Part shown: in pieces, positions 17,282 to 26,507 of the stretch | Layout: the number at the start of each line of letters is the position of its first letter | Position numbering within the stretch: the first letter of the stretch is position 1 | NCBI GenBank assembly: GCA_000720375.1 | Contig: JOAA01000010.1 | Span: forward strand, 62,001-126,000 | Direction of reading: 5' to 3' | DNA from: Rhodococcus rhodnii | GTDB lineage: Bacteria > Actinomycetota > Actinomycetes > Mycobacteriales > Pseudonocardiaceae | DNA: 64,000 bases | The notes under the pieces: generated by a model | Databases searched by the model: none | Told to the model about the DNA's origin: nothing | Seen by the model: the letters and a program-made list of their open reading frames with translations, nothing else | Program-made: the position numbers and the translations under genes

Positions 17282-18297
17282 CCAAGCCCGTGCTCGCAGT
17301 GACACTCGGCGATCCGGTCGGGATCGGACCAGAGATCACAGCGAAAACCCTGGCAGCGCCGGAAGCCACGGACACCGCGCGGCCGCTGGCCGTCGGTGAC
17401 GCGCCGGTGCTGCGCCGGGCGATCGACGTGCTCGGCTTGGACGCCAAGGTGAACGCGGTGAAGTCGGTCGCGGAGGCGAAGTTCGAGCCCGGCACGATCG
17501 ACATCCTCGATCTCGGTATCGCCCCCGGTGACCTGCCGTGGGGCGAAGTGAACGCCACGGCAGGCCAAGCCGCGGTCGCCGCGATCGAACAGGCCACGAA
17601 AGCCGCTCTGCGCGGCGATGTGGACGCGGTGGTGACATCGCCGATCAACAAGGAGTCGATCTGGGCGGCCGGGTCGAAGCACCTCGGGCACACCGAGATG
17701 CTCGGCGAGCTGACCGGCTCCGACCGGTTCAACACCATGTTCTGGGTCCGTGGCCTCCGGATTTTCTTCGCCACCCGGCATTTGTCGCTGCGCGAGGCGG
17801 TCGAGCAGATCACCAAGCCGAACATCGAGCACGCGATCCGCGAGGCGTACACAGCGTTGCGCGTGTTCGGCAACGATTCACCCAAACTGGCGGTTGCCGC
17901 GCTGAACCCGCACGGCGGTGAGGGCGGCAAGTTCGGCGACGAGGAGATCGTCGCCATCGCGCCCGCTGTGGCGGCGGCGAAGGCCGACGGCCTGGACGTC
18001 TACGGTCCGATCCCCGCGGATTCGGTGTTCCACCAAGGACTTGAAGGCCGTTACGACGGCGTTCTGTCGCTGTACCACGATCAGGGACACATCGCTTCCA
18101 AGACGGTGGATTTCCACGGCACGGTTTCGGTGACCGTCGGTCTGCCGATCCTGCGTACGTCCGTTGACCACGGCACGGCTTTCGACATCGCAGGAACGGC
18201 ACGTGCCGAACACGGCACGATGGTCGCCGCGTTCCGTGCTGCCGTCGACCTCGCTCCGTACGCCCCACGACTGCGCGAGGCATACCCGGGTAAATGA
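17278..18297 (+). CDS. pdxA2: PdxA2-type 4-phospho-D-threonate/erythronate 3-dehydrogenase
   Basis: A 339-residue PdxA-family NAD-dependent dehydrogenase. It shows the TLGDPVGIGPEI start, SPINKESI with the metal-binding KHLGHTEML histidine, NPHGGEGG and the HDQGHI histidine motif. PdxA proper acts in pyridoxine synthesis; the operon with a DUF1537 kinase and a DeoR regulator points to the PdxA2 branch, which oxidises and decarboxylates 4-phospho-D-threonate or -erythronate. Starts overlap both neighbours by 4 bp (ATGA). Confidence 0.88.
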   Translation: MTKPVLAVTLGDPVGIGPEITAKTLAAPEATDTARPLAVGDAPVLRRAIDVLGLDAKVNAVKSVAEAKFEPGTIDILDLGIAPGDLPWGEVNATAGQAAVAAIEQATKAALRGDVDAVVTSPINKESIWAAGSKHLGHTEMLGELTGSDRFNTMFWVRGLRIFFATRHLSLREAVEQITKPNIEHAIREAYTALRVFGNDSPKLAVAALNPHGGEGGKFGDEEIVAIAPAVAAAKADGLDVYGPIPADSVFHQGLEGRYDGVLSLYHDQGHIASKTVDFHGTVSVTVGLPILRTSVDHGTAFDIAGTARAEHGTMVAAFRAAVDLAPYAPRLREAYPGK

Positions 18298-18965
18298 ACG
18301 CACGAGAACGACGGGCAAGGCTGCTCGACGAGGTCCGCGGCGGGACCGGTCACATCCACGATCTTGCTGACCAGTTCAGGGTTTCCCCGTCCACGATCCG
18401 CCGCGACCTCACCTTGCTCGAGCGCGACGGTCACGTCGTCCGGACCTACGGCGGCGCGGTGGAGCGCAGCGTGCGCGAGAAAGATGCCCAAAACAGTGCC
18501 GAAAAGGACGAAATCGCCCACAAAGCGGCTGCTGTGATCGAGGACGGCGAGATCGTCGTCCTCGACGCGGGCACCACCACCGGCAGACTCGCCGCGCATC
18601 TGGCCCACCGCAGGTTGACCGTGGTCACGAATGGCCTGACAGCCATCCTCGCACTGGCTGAGAGCACCACCGTCGAGTTGATTGTCCTAGGTGGACGGTT
18701 GCGGCAGCCGAACGCGGCGATCGTCGGCGCGACCGTCACCGAACAACTCCGGCACATCGGAGCCGATCGGGTGTTCCTCGGCACAGATGGACTCAGTCCG
18801 GAACGAGGTTTGTGTTCTCCCAGCCTGGAACAGGCACACTTGAAATACGCGATGCTGCATAGCGCACGACACGCATACGTCCTGGCTGATCACTCCAAAA
18901 TGGGCGACGAACCTTTTTCCTACTGGACTCCCCTTGACAGGCCGCACACGGTTGTCACGGACTGA
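18294..18965 (+). CDS. DeoR/GlpR-family transcriptional regulator
   Basis: A 223-residue regulator. The N-terminal winged helix contains VSPSTIRRDLTLLERDG and the YGGAV signature, and the rest is the DeoR sugar-phosphate sensing domain (DAGTTTGRLAAHL and NGL motifs). It is about 30 residues shorter than usual, mostly at the N terminus. As the third gene of the acid-sugar operon it probably represses that operon through the TGCTCA-TTT-TGAGCA palindrome, with a phosphorylated intermediate as inducer. Confidence 0.88.
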   Translation: MNARERRARLLDEVRGGTGHIHDLADQFRVSPSTIRRDLTLLERDGHVVRTYGGAVERSVREKDAQNSAEKDEIAHKAAAVIEDGEIVVLDAGTTTGRLAAHLAHRRLTVVTNGLTAILALAESTTVELIVLGGRLRQPNAAIVGATVTEQLRHIGADRVFLGTDGLSPERGLCSPSLEQAHLKYAMLHSARHAYVLADHSKMGDEPFSYWTPLDRPHTVVTD

Positions 18966-19053
18966 CCTGTGATTTGATCGAGATAACTCCTGAACCGGAT
19001 GCACACGATCGCCCGTATGAACGGTGCAGCCGCCAAGAGACGGGAGTGATCGC

Positions 19054-20223
19054 GTGCGACATGGACATAGTGTCGATACCAGCTTGTTCCAGCGTGCAGC
19101 GCACAGCCCGTCGTACTTCGAGCTGACCAGGGGGATGGGTGACAACGGCAGGCAGATCGCGGACTTCTGCATCCCGTGCAACCCGTACTTCCCCACGCCG
19201 GAGATGTTCGGCGAACTGGCCAAGAACCTTGAGATGGTGCTGAAGTTCTATCCCAGTGACGCCAGCACCATCGCGGGCAGACTCGCCAGGATCCTGGGGC
19301 TCAACCCGGCGACCATCGCCATGTCGAACGGTTCCACCGAACTGATCACCTGGATGGACCACTTGTGGTTCTCCGAAAGTGTGGCGATCCCGATTCCCAC
19401 CTTCGGGCGATGGACCGATCAGCCACTGGAGACCGGCAAGCGCGTCGACATGTACCCGTTGCAGGAGAGCAACGACTTCAACCTGAGCATCGACGATTAC
19501 ATCAAGTTCATCCGGAAGCGTAAATCCCGGGTCGCGGTGCTGTGCAACCCGAACAACCCCGATGGCGGCTACTTGCCCCGGCGGGAGATCGTGCGGTTCA
19601 TGGACGAGCTGTCCGATCTCGATCTCGTGGTGATCGACGAGTCGTTCATCGACTTCGTCGAGGTCGAACGGCATCCGTCGGTCGCCTCGGACGCCACGAT
19701 TCGCCCGAACGTGGTCGTGCTGAAAAGCCTGGGCAAGAACTTCGGCCTGCACGGCATCCGGTTCGGCTACCTCGTGGCCAACCCGGCGCTCGCGGGCAAG
19801 ATGGCCAAGACATTGCCCAAGTGGAATTTGAACTCTTTGGCCGAAACGGTCGTGTTCATGTTGGAAGAGCACGCAGGCGACTACGCGGAGAGCCTGCAGC
19901 TGTTGGCCCGCGACCGCTACCGGATGGGGATGGAACTGGCCAGGCAACCAGATCTGACCGTCTACTCGTCACAGGCGAACTTCCTGCTCGTCAAGCTGGC
20001 GCCGAACATCGACGGCATGGCGTTGCGGGACTACCTGTTGCAGCGGCATCAGGTCTTCATCCGGGAATGCGGCAACAAACTAGGGATGAACAGTCAGTTC
20101 GTCCGCCTGGTGGTCCGTCCTGAGCAGGACGTGGAGCGCCTGGTCGAGGGACTGCGTGGGTTCACCCAAGCCCGATGGGAGCACGAACATGCCACCCCGG
20201 CCCTTGTCCACAGCGTCTCGTGA
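19054..20223 (+). CDS. PLP-dependent class I/II aminotransferase (HisC-like)
   Basis: A 389-residue fold-type I aminotransferase. It has the NGSTELI phosphate-binding turn, CNPNNPDG near residue 163, the VVIDESF aspartate, and the Schiff-base lysine in SLGKNFGLHGIRFGYL, followed by the C-terminal arginine in FVRLVVR. The overall pattern is closest to histidinol-phosphate aminotransferase and CobD-like enzymes, but no histidine or cobalamin genes are nearby, so the substrate is open. GTG 19054 has CGGGAG 7 bp upstream. A strong hairpin follows the stop. Confidence 0.85.
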   Translation: MRHGHSVDTSLFQRAAHSPSYFELTRGMGDNGRQIADFCIPCNPYFPTPEMFGELAKNLEMVLKFYPSDASTIAGRLARILGLNPATIAMSNGSTELITWMDHLWFSESVAIPIPTFGRWTDQPLETGKRVDMYPLQESNDFNLSIDDYIKFIRKRKSRVAVLCNPNNPDGGYLPRREIVRFMDELSDLDLVVIDESFIDFVEVERHPSVASDATIRPNVVVLKSLGKNFGLHGIRFGYLVANPALAGKMAKTLPKWNLNSLAETVVFMLEEHAGDYAESLQLLARDRYRMGMELARQPDLTVYSSQANFLLVKLAPNIDGMALRDYLLQRHQVFIRECGNKLGMNSQFVRLVVRPEQDVERLVEGLRGFTQARWEHEHATPALVHSVS

Positions 20224-20288
20224 CGGCTGGACGGAGTTAGTCGACTACATCGAGGTTTTCCGGCGGACACGACGCCGCCGGTAACGGT

Positions 20289-20326
20289 CTCGGGTGCCGC
20301 TGGTTCGGCGGCCGGCGGCACCCGAG
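20289..20326. terminator. Bidirectional hairpin terminator
   Basis: A perfect 12-bp stem, CTCGGGTGCCGC (20289-20300) pairing with 20315-20326 around a 14-base loop, lies between the convergent aminotransferase and exported-protein genes. There is no long T tract, as is common in actinomycete terminators. Confidence 0.8.
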
Positions 20327-20333
20327 CTCTGCA

Positions 20334-20846
20334 CTAGACCGGGCGGCGAGTTCGTCGCCAGGCGACGACGATCAGCGCGATCAACCCGAACAGTGGGATC
20401 GTGCTGATCGCCCAGCTCAATCCCATCGGCGGACCAGGCTGCTCCATCACTGCGAGATTGCGCAGTTCACCCGTTCCGGTACCAGCAGGCCCTTCGATGG
20501 TGAAGCTCATCGTCCAGTTGCCAGGTTCCGGCAGGCTGAACACGTCCAGGCCCCAGACTTCACGCTTACGTGGGTGCCGGGCGAGTGGATCGTCCATCTG
20601 GTCTTCGCCGAGTGACAAGGCCACGCGACCGCCCTTGTCAGCGATGCCGCCGTCCGGTGCGAATGTGAAGTCCAGTGACTGCAGGGCTTTCAGCGGCCAT
20701 GTGCTGAAGCCGACGGTCACGTTGTACGGCCCCGCTTGGACTTTCTCCGTGTGCACGATATTCACCGGCTCGTACGCGGACGCGGGTGCGGCGAGGCCGA
20801 CCAGCAGCAGAGCGGTTCCCAGCAATCCCAACAGTGTCTTACGCAT
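20334..20846 (-). CDS. Exported protein with C-terminal membrane anchor
   Basis: A 170-residue protein with a signal peptide (cut near ASA-YEP, residue 25), a ~115-residue extracytoplasmic beta-rich domain, and a C-terminal helix followed by RRTRRPV. The middle contains GNWTMSFTIEG, similar to the beta-sandwich logic of YtkA/FixH-type domains in its operon neighbours. It is the last of four minus-strand genes, overlapping the upstream one by 8 bp. The family is not identified. Together with its neighbours it may belong to a metal or redox system at the membrane surface. Confidence 0.75.
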   Translation of the reverse strand: MRKTLLGLLGTALLLVGLAAPASAYEPVNIVHTEKVQAGPYNVTVGFSTWPLKALQSLDFTFAPDGGIADKGGRVALSLGEDQMDDPLARHPRKREVWGLDVFSLPEPGNWTMSFTIEGPAGTGTGELRNLAVMEQPGPPMGLSWAISTIPLFGLIALIVVAWRRTRRPV

Positions 20847-21942
20847 TGGCGGTGTCCTTTGCTGGCGCGAGATGCCGGAGCATCTGACCGAACCTCCTGC
20901 CGAGGATCCCGGCGAGGGCACCGAAGACCGCTCCGAGGACGAGCGTGAGGATGAAGGTGTCGGTGCGCGGGAAGGACGAGTCGTGCACCAGCATGTTCTG
21001 CAGTGGCGCGCAGGCCGTGACGATCAAGCCACCGGCAGCTCCGGCTACCCAAGCCGGCACTTTGCCAAGCACCTCGACCGCCAACGCCACAATGAGCAGG
21101 CACATGGGAATCATGGACGGCAGCGCGGGTACGCCATCGATGTAGTCACGCATAGGCAGACCCGTGGCGTCGGCGTAAACCTCTGCCGCCCAAGGTGAAA
21201 ACCACCAGAAGACGGCCTGGATGACCGCGACCACGAGAGCAACGGCCAACGCCCCACCCCGTCGTGCGACAGCACCGGCGCCCATGATCAGGATCAGCAC
21301 CGACATGAACGCGACACCGATGTTCACGGGATTCACAGTTCCCCGCGGCAATGCCTGTAGGCCGAGCACGGTCACCATGCTGAAGGACAACAGCACGGCC
21401 GCACTGCCGACTGTGCCGTACATGCCCCACCTGTGGTCCCGCGCCACGGCGAAGATCATGACCGCGCCCACCATCGTGATCGAGATGGACAGCAGCAGGC
21501 CGATGTGCGGCGGTGACGCGATTACCGCGTCGAAGCCGTACAGGCTGTGCCACCACTGGTCCCACAGGCCGTACAACAAGAACGACGCCGCACCGATACC
21601 GGAGATCAGGTAGCCGACCGGCGCGGAGAACGTCCGGCCGAAAACGCCGACGGCACGACCTCCCACGATCGGGTTGATGTCGCGGCCACGGCGTTGCGCG
21701 GCCGTGGTCATCAGAACCACCACCAGACTGGCGATTCCGGCGACGGCGCTGCCGGAATACAGGAACAGGTGCGGCATGGTGAAGAACGTGTCCGGCCCGA
21801 CATCCGTGTGCCATTGGATGTCCCACGTCAGGCCGACGAGTGAAAGCATGGTTCCACCGAGTACGAAACCCGCCGGGACCACTCCCCTCGGCACACTCCT
21901 GGCCGCGGTGTCGCTCGTGGCCATTGATGCCGTCATGTCCAT
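20839..21942 (-). CDS. Polytopic membrane protein with conserved-looking histidines
   Basis: A 367-residue protein with about ten membrane helices. Histidines and aromatics cluster at the helix ends: WDIQWH (near 38), TMPHLFLYSG, DQWWHSLYGFD and SPPHIGLL, a pattern that could bind haem or metal. I do not recognise the family. It lies between a FixH/YtkA-like gene (13-bp gap) and an exported protein (8-bp overlap), all on the minus strand. An AAGGGG site precedes the ATG. A cofactor-carrying membrane core for the surrounding exported proteins is inference. Confidence 0.75.
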   Translation of the reverse strand: MDMTASMATSDTAARSVPRGVVPAGFVLGGTMLSLVGLTWDIQWHTDVGPDTFFTMPHLFLYSGSAVAGIASLVVVLMTTAAQRRGRDINPIVGGRAVGVFGRTFSAPVGYLISGIGAASFLLYGLWDQWWHSLYGFDAVIASPPHIGLLLSISITMVGAVMIFAVARDHRWGMYGTVGSAAVLLSFSMVTVLGLQALPRGTVNPVNIGVAFMSVLILIMGAGAVARRGGALAVALVVAVIQAVFWWFSPWAAEVYADATGLPMRDYIDGVPALPSMIPMCLLIVALAVEVLGKVPAWVAGAAGGLIVTACAPLQNMLVHDSSFPRTDTFILTLVLGAVFGALAGILGRRFGQMLRHLAPAKDTANA

Positions 21943-21955
21943 AAATCCACCCCTT

Positions 21956-22336
21956 TCAGTTGAGCAGCAGCGGGATCACGACCCGGTCGGTCCCCAGCGA
22001 AACGGTTATCTCCCATTGACCGGCCATCGGCAGGTCGACGTTGTCCACCCGGAAGTGGCCCGGTTGTGTCGATGCGGCGGTGATCGGGCTGAGCGCGTGC
22101 CCCATCTGGGGCATCGCGGGCTCGACCGTCACGTCGCCGGTCGCCGGATTGCCGGTGCGGTCGGTGATCTCGATGTCGAGCGAGTTGCCGCCCGGCTTCA
22201 GCGGCTGTGCCGCGAGTTTGAAGCTGTACCGCGTGGAATCCGCGAGGAGTTGAGGAGTGCCGCCTGATCTCGGCCAGAGCAGCAACGCGGCCGCCGCGAC
22301 GATCACCGCCCCGAGTACGGTCAAGATGATTTTCAT
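21956..22336 (-). CDS. FixH/YtkA-like membrane-anchored protein
   Basis: A 126-residue protein: one N-terminal helix (residues 3-21) and an extracytoplasmic beta-sandwich. The MPQMGHA motif near residue 75, followed by G-x-F-R-V and LPMAGQWEITV, is the hallmark of FixH/YtkA-like domains, which often occur with copper or cytochrome oxidase genes. The Met/His-rich turn could bind copper. It overlaps the upstream 445-residue gene by 4 bp. Confidence 0.75.
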   Translation of the reverse strand: MKIILTVLGAVIVAAAALLLWPRSGGTPQLLADSTRYSFKLAAQPLKPGGNSLDIEITDRTGNPATGDVTVEPAMPQMGHALSPITAASTQPGHFRVDNVDLPMAGQWEITVSLGTDRVVIPLLLN

Positions 22337-23667
22337 CCCTGTGCCCCCTTGGGAACGTCGACGGCCGTCGGCACGGTGACAATCGAGTAGTCACGCTCGA
22401 CTTGCACCCACACCAGATACCGGCCCGGCAGTGGGAAGGAATACGTGAACGACACGTCCGGCCCGAACGCGGCGACGCTCTCGTCCGGTTTGTCAGGCAG
22501 ACCTGGTGCCGACGGGAGCATCGCGTGCACATGCGCCCAGATCGGTGCTGCCGCGTAGTTCTGATCCTCGGCGACCGGTCCGACAACGATCATGTGACCG
22601 AGCATTCCCAGCCACGGCTGCAAATCCCTCGTGCCGAACCTTGCCGTGACCGTACTGGGCGAACCCGCCGGCCGGATCTGCGTCGAGAGGTCCGCTTTTC
22701 CTTCGTTCGCATGAAGTTTCGCCTCGCTGTTCACCGCTACGGATGAACGCAGGAGCTGCACTCCGCCGCCACGCCTGGCGATTTCGGCCGCGATCGCGTG
22801 CACCCCAGGCTCAGTCTTGAGCCGCGCCCGGTAATCACCCGGACCGACCCGGATCGGGTGAAGATGCTGCAGCGTGCCGCTTGGCGAAATCACCACAAGA
22901 TGTATCAACGCGTTGTCGTGCACCAGAAGGTCGTCGACTGGACGCCCGGACGACCCGTCGGTGAGACTCAGCCTCAGATCGTTGCCCACCATGCTCGGCA
23001 CCAGGTTCACCGGCGGCCGCGAGAAGTCCACTATGGACGTTCGCTGGTACGGGTCGTTGATATTGTCGAACGTTGGATCCAGGTCCGCGCCCGGGGCAGG
23101 CGGCTGCGGGATGACCGGAGCCAGCACTGCGGCCGTCGCGGCGACCGCGATCGCCGCGATCATCCCGACCGCGGGCACGATCGCCATGCCGACACGGCCT
23201 CGAACGGCCAGAACCAGGGCGATGACAAGGAGAAGCCCAGCCGCGACGAACCCGCCGTAGGTGGCGTTCTCCCACGGAGAGGAGACGATCGCCGGGACGA
23301 TGAACGGGATCGTGGCCTCGTCGACCTTGAGCTCCCACGGTCCCGGTCGGTCCACTTGGACCGTTCCCGCGTAGAAGCCAGGAGTTGCGCCGAGTTCCAC
23401 CCTCGTGGAGCTGGTGGGTGAACCGGCCGCGCTGGCGCTGACCGTGACGACACCGGGCGGCGATCCCGCGTGCGTCACCAGATCGATGTGCACGGGGCCA
23501 GGAACCTCGGCGACCCTGCGGATGATCACGGTCAGCTCGCGGTCGCCCAGCGTCTGGGCCACGTGGATGTCGGCACCGGTCTGGGCACCGTCGGCCAGCG
23601 CCGGAGCGGTGATCCCCAGAAGCATTCCCAGCGCGAGCAGCACTGTCGACAGAATTCGCATCGCCAT
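22333..23667 (-). CDS. Large exported His-rich protein with two central helices
   Basis: A 444-residue protein. A signal peptide (ALA-DGA near residue 25) leads to a beta domain (to ~130), two membrane helices (~138-160 and ~167-192), then a second extracytoplasmic domain. That domain carries LIHLVVISPSG, LQHLHPIR, LGHMIVVG and WAHVHAM, giving at least six closely spaced histidines, and closes with FPLPGRYLVWVQ, as in YtkA-like beta-sandwiches. The His clusters suggest a copper or other metal site. It is first in a four-gene operon and divergent from a two-component system 128 bp away. ATG 23661 is also possible. Confidence 0.75.
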   Translation of the reverse strand: MAMRILSTVLLALGMLLGITAPALADGAQTGADIHVAQTLGDRELTVIIRRVAEVPGPVHIDLVTHAGSPPGVVTVSASAAGSPTSSTRVELGATPGFYAGTVQVDRPGPWELKVDEATIPFIVPAIVSSPWENATYGGFVAAGLLLVIALVLAVRGRVGMAIVPAVGMIAAIAVAATAAVLAPVIPQPPAPGADLDPTFDNINDPYQRTSIVDFSRPPVNLVPSMVGNDLRLSLTDGSSGRPVDDLLVHDNALIHLVVISPSGTLQHLHPIRVGPGDYRARLKTEPGVHAIAAEIARRGGGVQLLRSSVAVNSEAKLHANEGKADLSTQIRPAGSPSTVTARFGTRDLQPWLGMLGHMIVVGPVAEDQNYAAAPIWAHVHAMLPSAPGLPDKPDESVAAFGPDVSFTYSFPLPGRYLVWVQVERDYSIVTVPTAVDVPKGAQG

Positions 23668-23795
23668 GGATGAAACCAGGACAACACGAGCGAATTCGTC
23701 CCTTCGGGGATGGAAACCGGGTCCCCTGCACGGGGGACGAACAACCCCGAGACGCGGGAGGACGCAGGTCAGGGGATGGGGCAGGATCCAAGGCG

Positions 23796-24920
23796 ATGCT
23801 CACCACCAGGTTGTCATTGAAACGCCAGTCGTGGCTGGTCGCCGCCGTGTGCATGATCGCCGACAGCACGGCCGTACTGCTCCAGGGCTGGGAAACGTGG
23901 CAGAACTGGCTGACGCTCGTGATGACACTCGCTGTCGACGCCGCGTTGGCCGGTCCGGCGCGTCTGTCCGGCGTCGTCGCCTTCGCACACGCGATCGTCC
24001 CGGTCATCGTGCTTCTGCTGGGTGACGAGTCTCCCGCCAACGACGCTGGGATTCTGATCGCTGGATACCGCGCGGGTGCGTGGTTGCACGGCGTGCCCGC
24101 GATCGCCTCTCTCGTCGTACTCGCGGGAAGTCTGCTGGCGTGCAGCGCGATCATCGACCGAAGTGTGGAGTGGGCCATCGTCGCGATGATCAAAGCCGCC
24201 GTCCTGCCGTTCCTGGTTGGCCGATACACCACCGCACGCCGCGCGTATCTCGCGGAAATGGAACGACGCACGGAAATGGAACGTCGAGACGCCCAGGAAG
24301 CGGTGACCAAAGCGATCACGGCTGAACGCAGCTCGATCGCCCGCGACCTGCACGACGTGATCGTGCACCACGTCAGCGCGATCAACCTGCACGCCGGAGC
24401 CGCCCGGCTAGGACTGCCCGCGGGCAACGTGAAGCTGGAGGGGTCGTTGCGGTCGGTGGAGACCGCCAGCCGGGCCGCCATGGTCGACCTGCGTCACCTG
24501 CTGGATCTGTTGCACGGTGACAACTCGGAAGGCGCACGCCAACCCGGGCTGGACAACCTCGACGAGTTGTTCGAGAACGTGCAGGCGGCCGGTATACCCG
24601 CGCGGCTCGCGGTGTCGGGCACGCACCAGGACGTACCGGAGTCCTTGGGCATAACGGTGTACCGGATCGTGCAGGAGATGCTGACCAACGCCTTGCGACA
24701 CGGTGATTCAGACGGCGTGTTGATCTCGTTGGACTATGAGCCGGATGCGCTGACCGTGACGTCCGCCAACAGGGTGGGTGCCAACAGGCAATCCGTTGGA
24801 ACCGTTCGGCGCGGCCTGGTAGGAATCCGCAACCGGGCCGGTATGTTCGCCGGCCGGACCCAAGCCGGACTCGATCCGGACGGCGAGACCTGGCGGACGA
24901 GCGTGAGGTTCCCACTATGA
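23796..24920 (+). CDS. Sensor histidine kinase (NarL-type, HisKA_3)
   Basis: A 374-residue kinase with about five N-terminal membrane helices and little extracellular sequence, a short coiled linker rich in ERR repeats (~150-170), the dimerisation/phosphoacceptor motif RDLHDVIVHHV (H near residue 188), and an HATPase with EMLTNALRHG (N box) and LVGIRNRAGMF (G box). ATG 23796 follows a GCAGGA site. It overlaps the response regulator by 4 bp and is divergent from the His-rich exported operon, which is its likely target. Confidence 0.9.
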   Translation: MLTTRLSLKRQSWLVAAVCMIADSTAVLLQGWETWQNWLTLVMTLAVDAALAGPARLSGVVAFAHAIVPVIVLLLGDESPANDAGILIAGYRAGAWLHGVPAIASLVVLAGSLLACSAIIDRSVEWAIVAMIKAAVLPFLVGRYTTARRAYLAEMERRTEMERRDAQEAVTKAITAERSSIARDLHDVIVHHVSAINLHAGAARLGLPAGNVKLEGSLRSVETASRAAMVDLRHLLDLLHGDNSEGARQPGLDNLDELFENVQAAGIPARLAVSGTHQDVPESLGITVYRIVQEMLTNALRHGDSDGVLISLDYEPDALTVTSANRVGANRQSVGTVRRGLVGIRNRAGMFAGRTQAGLDPDGETWRTSVRFPL

Positions 24921-25591
24921 CGCTGCGAGTGCTGCTGGCTGACGACCACGCCATGCTGCGGTCCGGAATGCGCGCCATCTTCGAGACGCAGCCGGACCTC
25001 GACTGCGTCGCCGAAGTCGCCGACGGTCGCGCCGCGGTCGCCGAAGTCTCCCGGCTGCGCCCGGACGTCGCGGTACTGGACATCCGGATGCCCAAACTGG
25101 ACGGTCTCGGGGCGACCGAGGCGATCCTGTCCGACCACAACAACCGGACAAAGGTCATCCTTCTGACGACGTACGACAGCGACGAATACGTCTACCGTGC
25201 ACTGAACGCCGGAGCCAGTGGCTTTCTGTTGAAGTCACTACCACCCGAAGAGTTGATTTCCGCGATCCGCGTGGCCGCACGCGGCGACGCATTGATCGAC
25301 CCGTCGGTGACACAACGCCTTATCTCACGCTTCGCCGTCAGCATCGCCCCACCGGTCACCCCACCCGAACTCGCTCAACTCACCGCCCGCGAACGGGAAG
25401 TCCTCCAACTCGTGGCGGCCGCGTACAGCAACGCCGAGATCGCCGCGAAGCTGCACGTCGGCGACGAGACCGTGAAAACCCACGTGTCACGGGTGCTTTC
25501 GAAACTCGGATTGCGTGACCGGGTGCATGCGGTGGCCTATGCCCACATCAACGGGCTGGTAACCGGACGGCATCCGCTTCCGCCGGGCTGA
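24917..25591 (+). CDS. LuxR/NarL-family response regulator
   Basis: A 224-residue DNA-binding response regulator. The receiver domain has the acidic DD pair near residue 9, the phospho-acceptor aspartate in VAVLDIRMP (near 56), and the K in LLKSLPP. The C-terminal LuxR helix-turn-helix reads LTAREREVLQLVA...NAEIAAKLHV-x-x-x-TVKTHVSRVLSKL. It is translationally coupled to the kinase (ATGA overlap). Confidence 0.94.
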   Translation: MTLRVLLADDHAMLRSGMRAIFETQPDLDCVAEVADGRAAVAEVSRLRPDVAVLDIRMPKLDGLGATEAILSDHNNRTKVILLTTYDSDEYVYRALNAGASGFLLKSLPPEELISAIRVAARGDALIDPSVTQRLISRFAVSIAPPVTPPELAQLTAREREVLQLVAAAYSNAEIAAKLHVGDETVKTHVSRVLSKLGLRDRVHAVAYAHINGLVTGRHPLPPG

Positions 25592-25820
25592 GCCCGGCTT
25601 TCTGGGCGGATAAAAGCCTTTCGCGAGCTGGTTGCTGCTCCAGATGAAGGTCCAGTGCCGAGCTTCGACTGCCGCGGCGGACCCCCACTGCCGCGACCGC
25701 CTTGAAAGAGAACGAAATGCCGCCCAGCACCGGGACCTTCACGGCACCGAGCCTCCCGCGAACCACGGCTCAAGGGCCACACTCTCTGCTCGTAGCGGAA
25801 TCGCCAACGGCGAACAGGGA

Positions 25821-25850
25821 CAGGGTGAGTCACCGTGGCGACTCACCCTG
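25821..25850. terminator. Perfect 11-bp hairpin terminator
   Basis: CAGGGTGAGTC (25821-25831) pairs perfectly with 25840-25850 around an 8-base loop, 9 bp after the stop of the minus-strand secreted-protein gene. It can also stop read-through from the response regulator. The remaining 230 bp up to that gene show no feature. Confidence 0.75.
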
Positions 25851-25858
25851 CCACTCGG

Positions 25859-26329
25859 TCACTGGAACCAGGGCCTGTCCGGGTTCGGATCGACCGTCGC
25901 GCGTTCGGTGATCTTGTTCCACGAGAAGCCGTACTTCGTGAACACCTCGCCGTCGACGATGTGCCGGAATCCGAAGTAGGCGTCCCAGATGTACACGCGC
26001 GGGTCACCCGGCTCTTTGACCAGCGCCGCGTCGTACAACGGAATGGGATCCGTGAAGCACGACAGGACGCTGTCGTTGATCACGTAACTCCAGCTGTCCC
26101 ACAGCCGGAAGTACGTCGCCTCGTCCGGAATGGACCGGAGCTGGAAATCCGGGTCCACCAGGTAGATCGCTGGGCTGGACGAGGTCTTGACCCGCTGCCC
26201 TGGCTGCGGGCACGCCGCCGGTGCCGCCTCTGCCGTCGCCGCCTGCGCGGCCACGGGCGCCGTCAGCGCGAGCACCATTCCGGCGACAGCCGTGAGCACG
26301 GCGTGGCCAGCACGCCTTGCCTTATTCAT
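25859..26329 (-). CDS. Small secreted protein with internal repeat
   Basis: A 156-residue secreted protein. The signal peptide ends near AQA-ATA (residue 32). The mature part has two related units of about 50 residues: SPAIYLVDPDFQLRSIPDE-x-T-Y (near 52) and DPRVYIWDAYFGFRHIVDGEVF (near 108), each with a Y-[LI]-x-D ... R-x-I pattern, suggesting a small repeated beta fold. Two cysteines could form a disulphide. The family is not recognised and no enzyme motif is visible. ATG 26329 has an AGGGGG site upstream; a hairpin follows the stop. Confidence 0.75.
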   Translation of the reverse strand: MNKARRAGHAVLTAVAGMVLALTAPVAAQAATAEAAPAACPQPGQRVKTSSSPAIYLVDPDFQLRSIPDEATYFRLWDSWSYVINDSVLSCFTDPIPLYDAALVKEPGDPRVYIWDAYFGFRHIVDGEVFTKYGFSWNKITERATVDPNPDRPWFQ

Positions 26330-26507
26330 GACGAGAGAACCCCCTTGAGAACAAGAAACGACCCAAACCGTACAGACGTCCCGCATACTCGACAACGCTG
26401 CCGTTCGCCGCATCGGATACCGCCAACAGCTGGACCCCAGCACGCCCCGCGGCCCGAATTTCCGCAGCTCAGAGGGCACGAATCCAAAACTGTCGTACCC
26501 CCGATGC

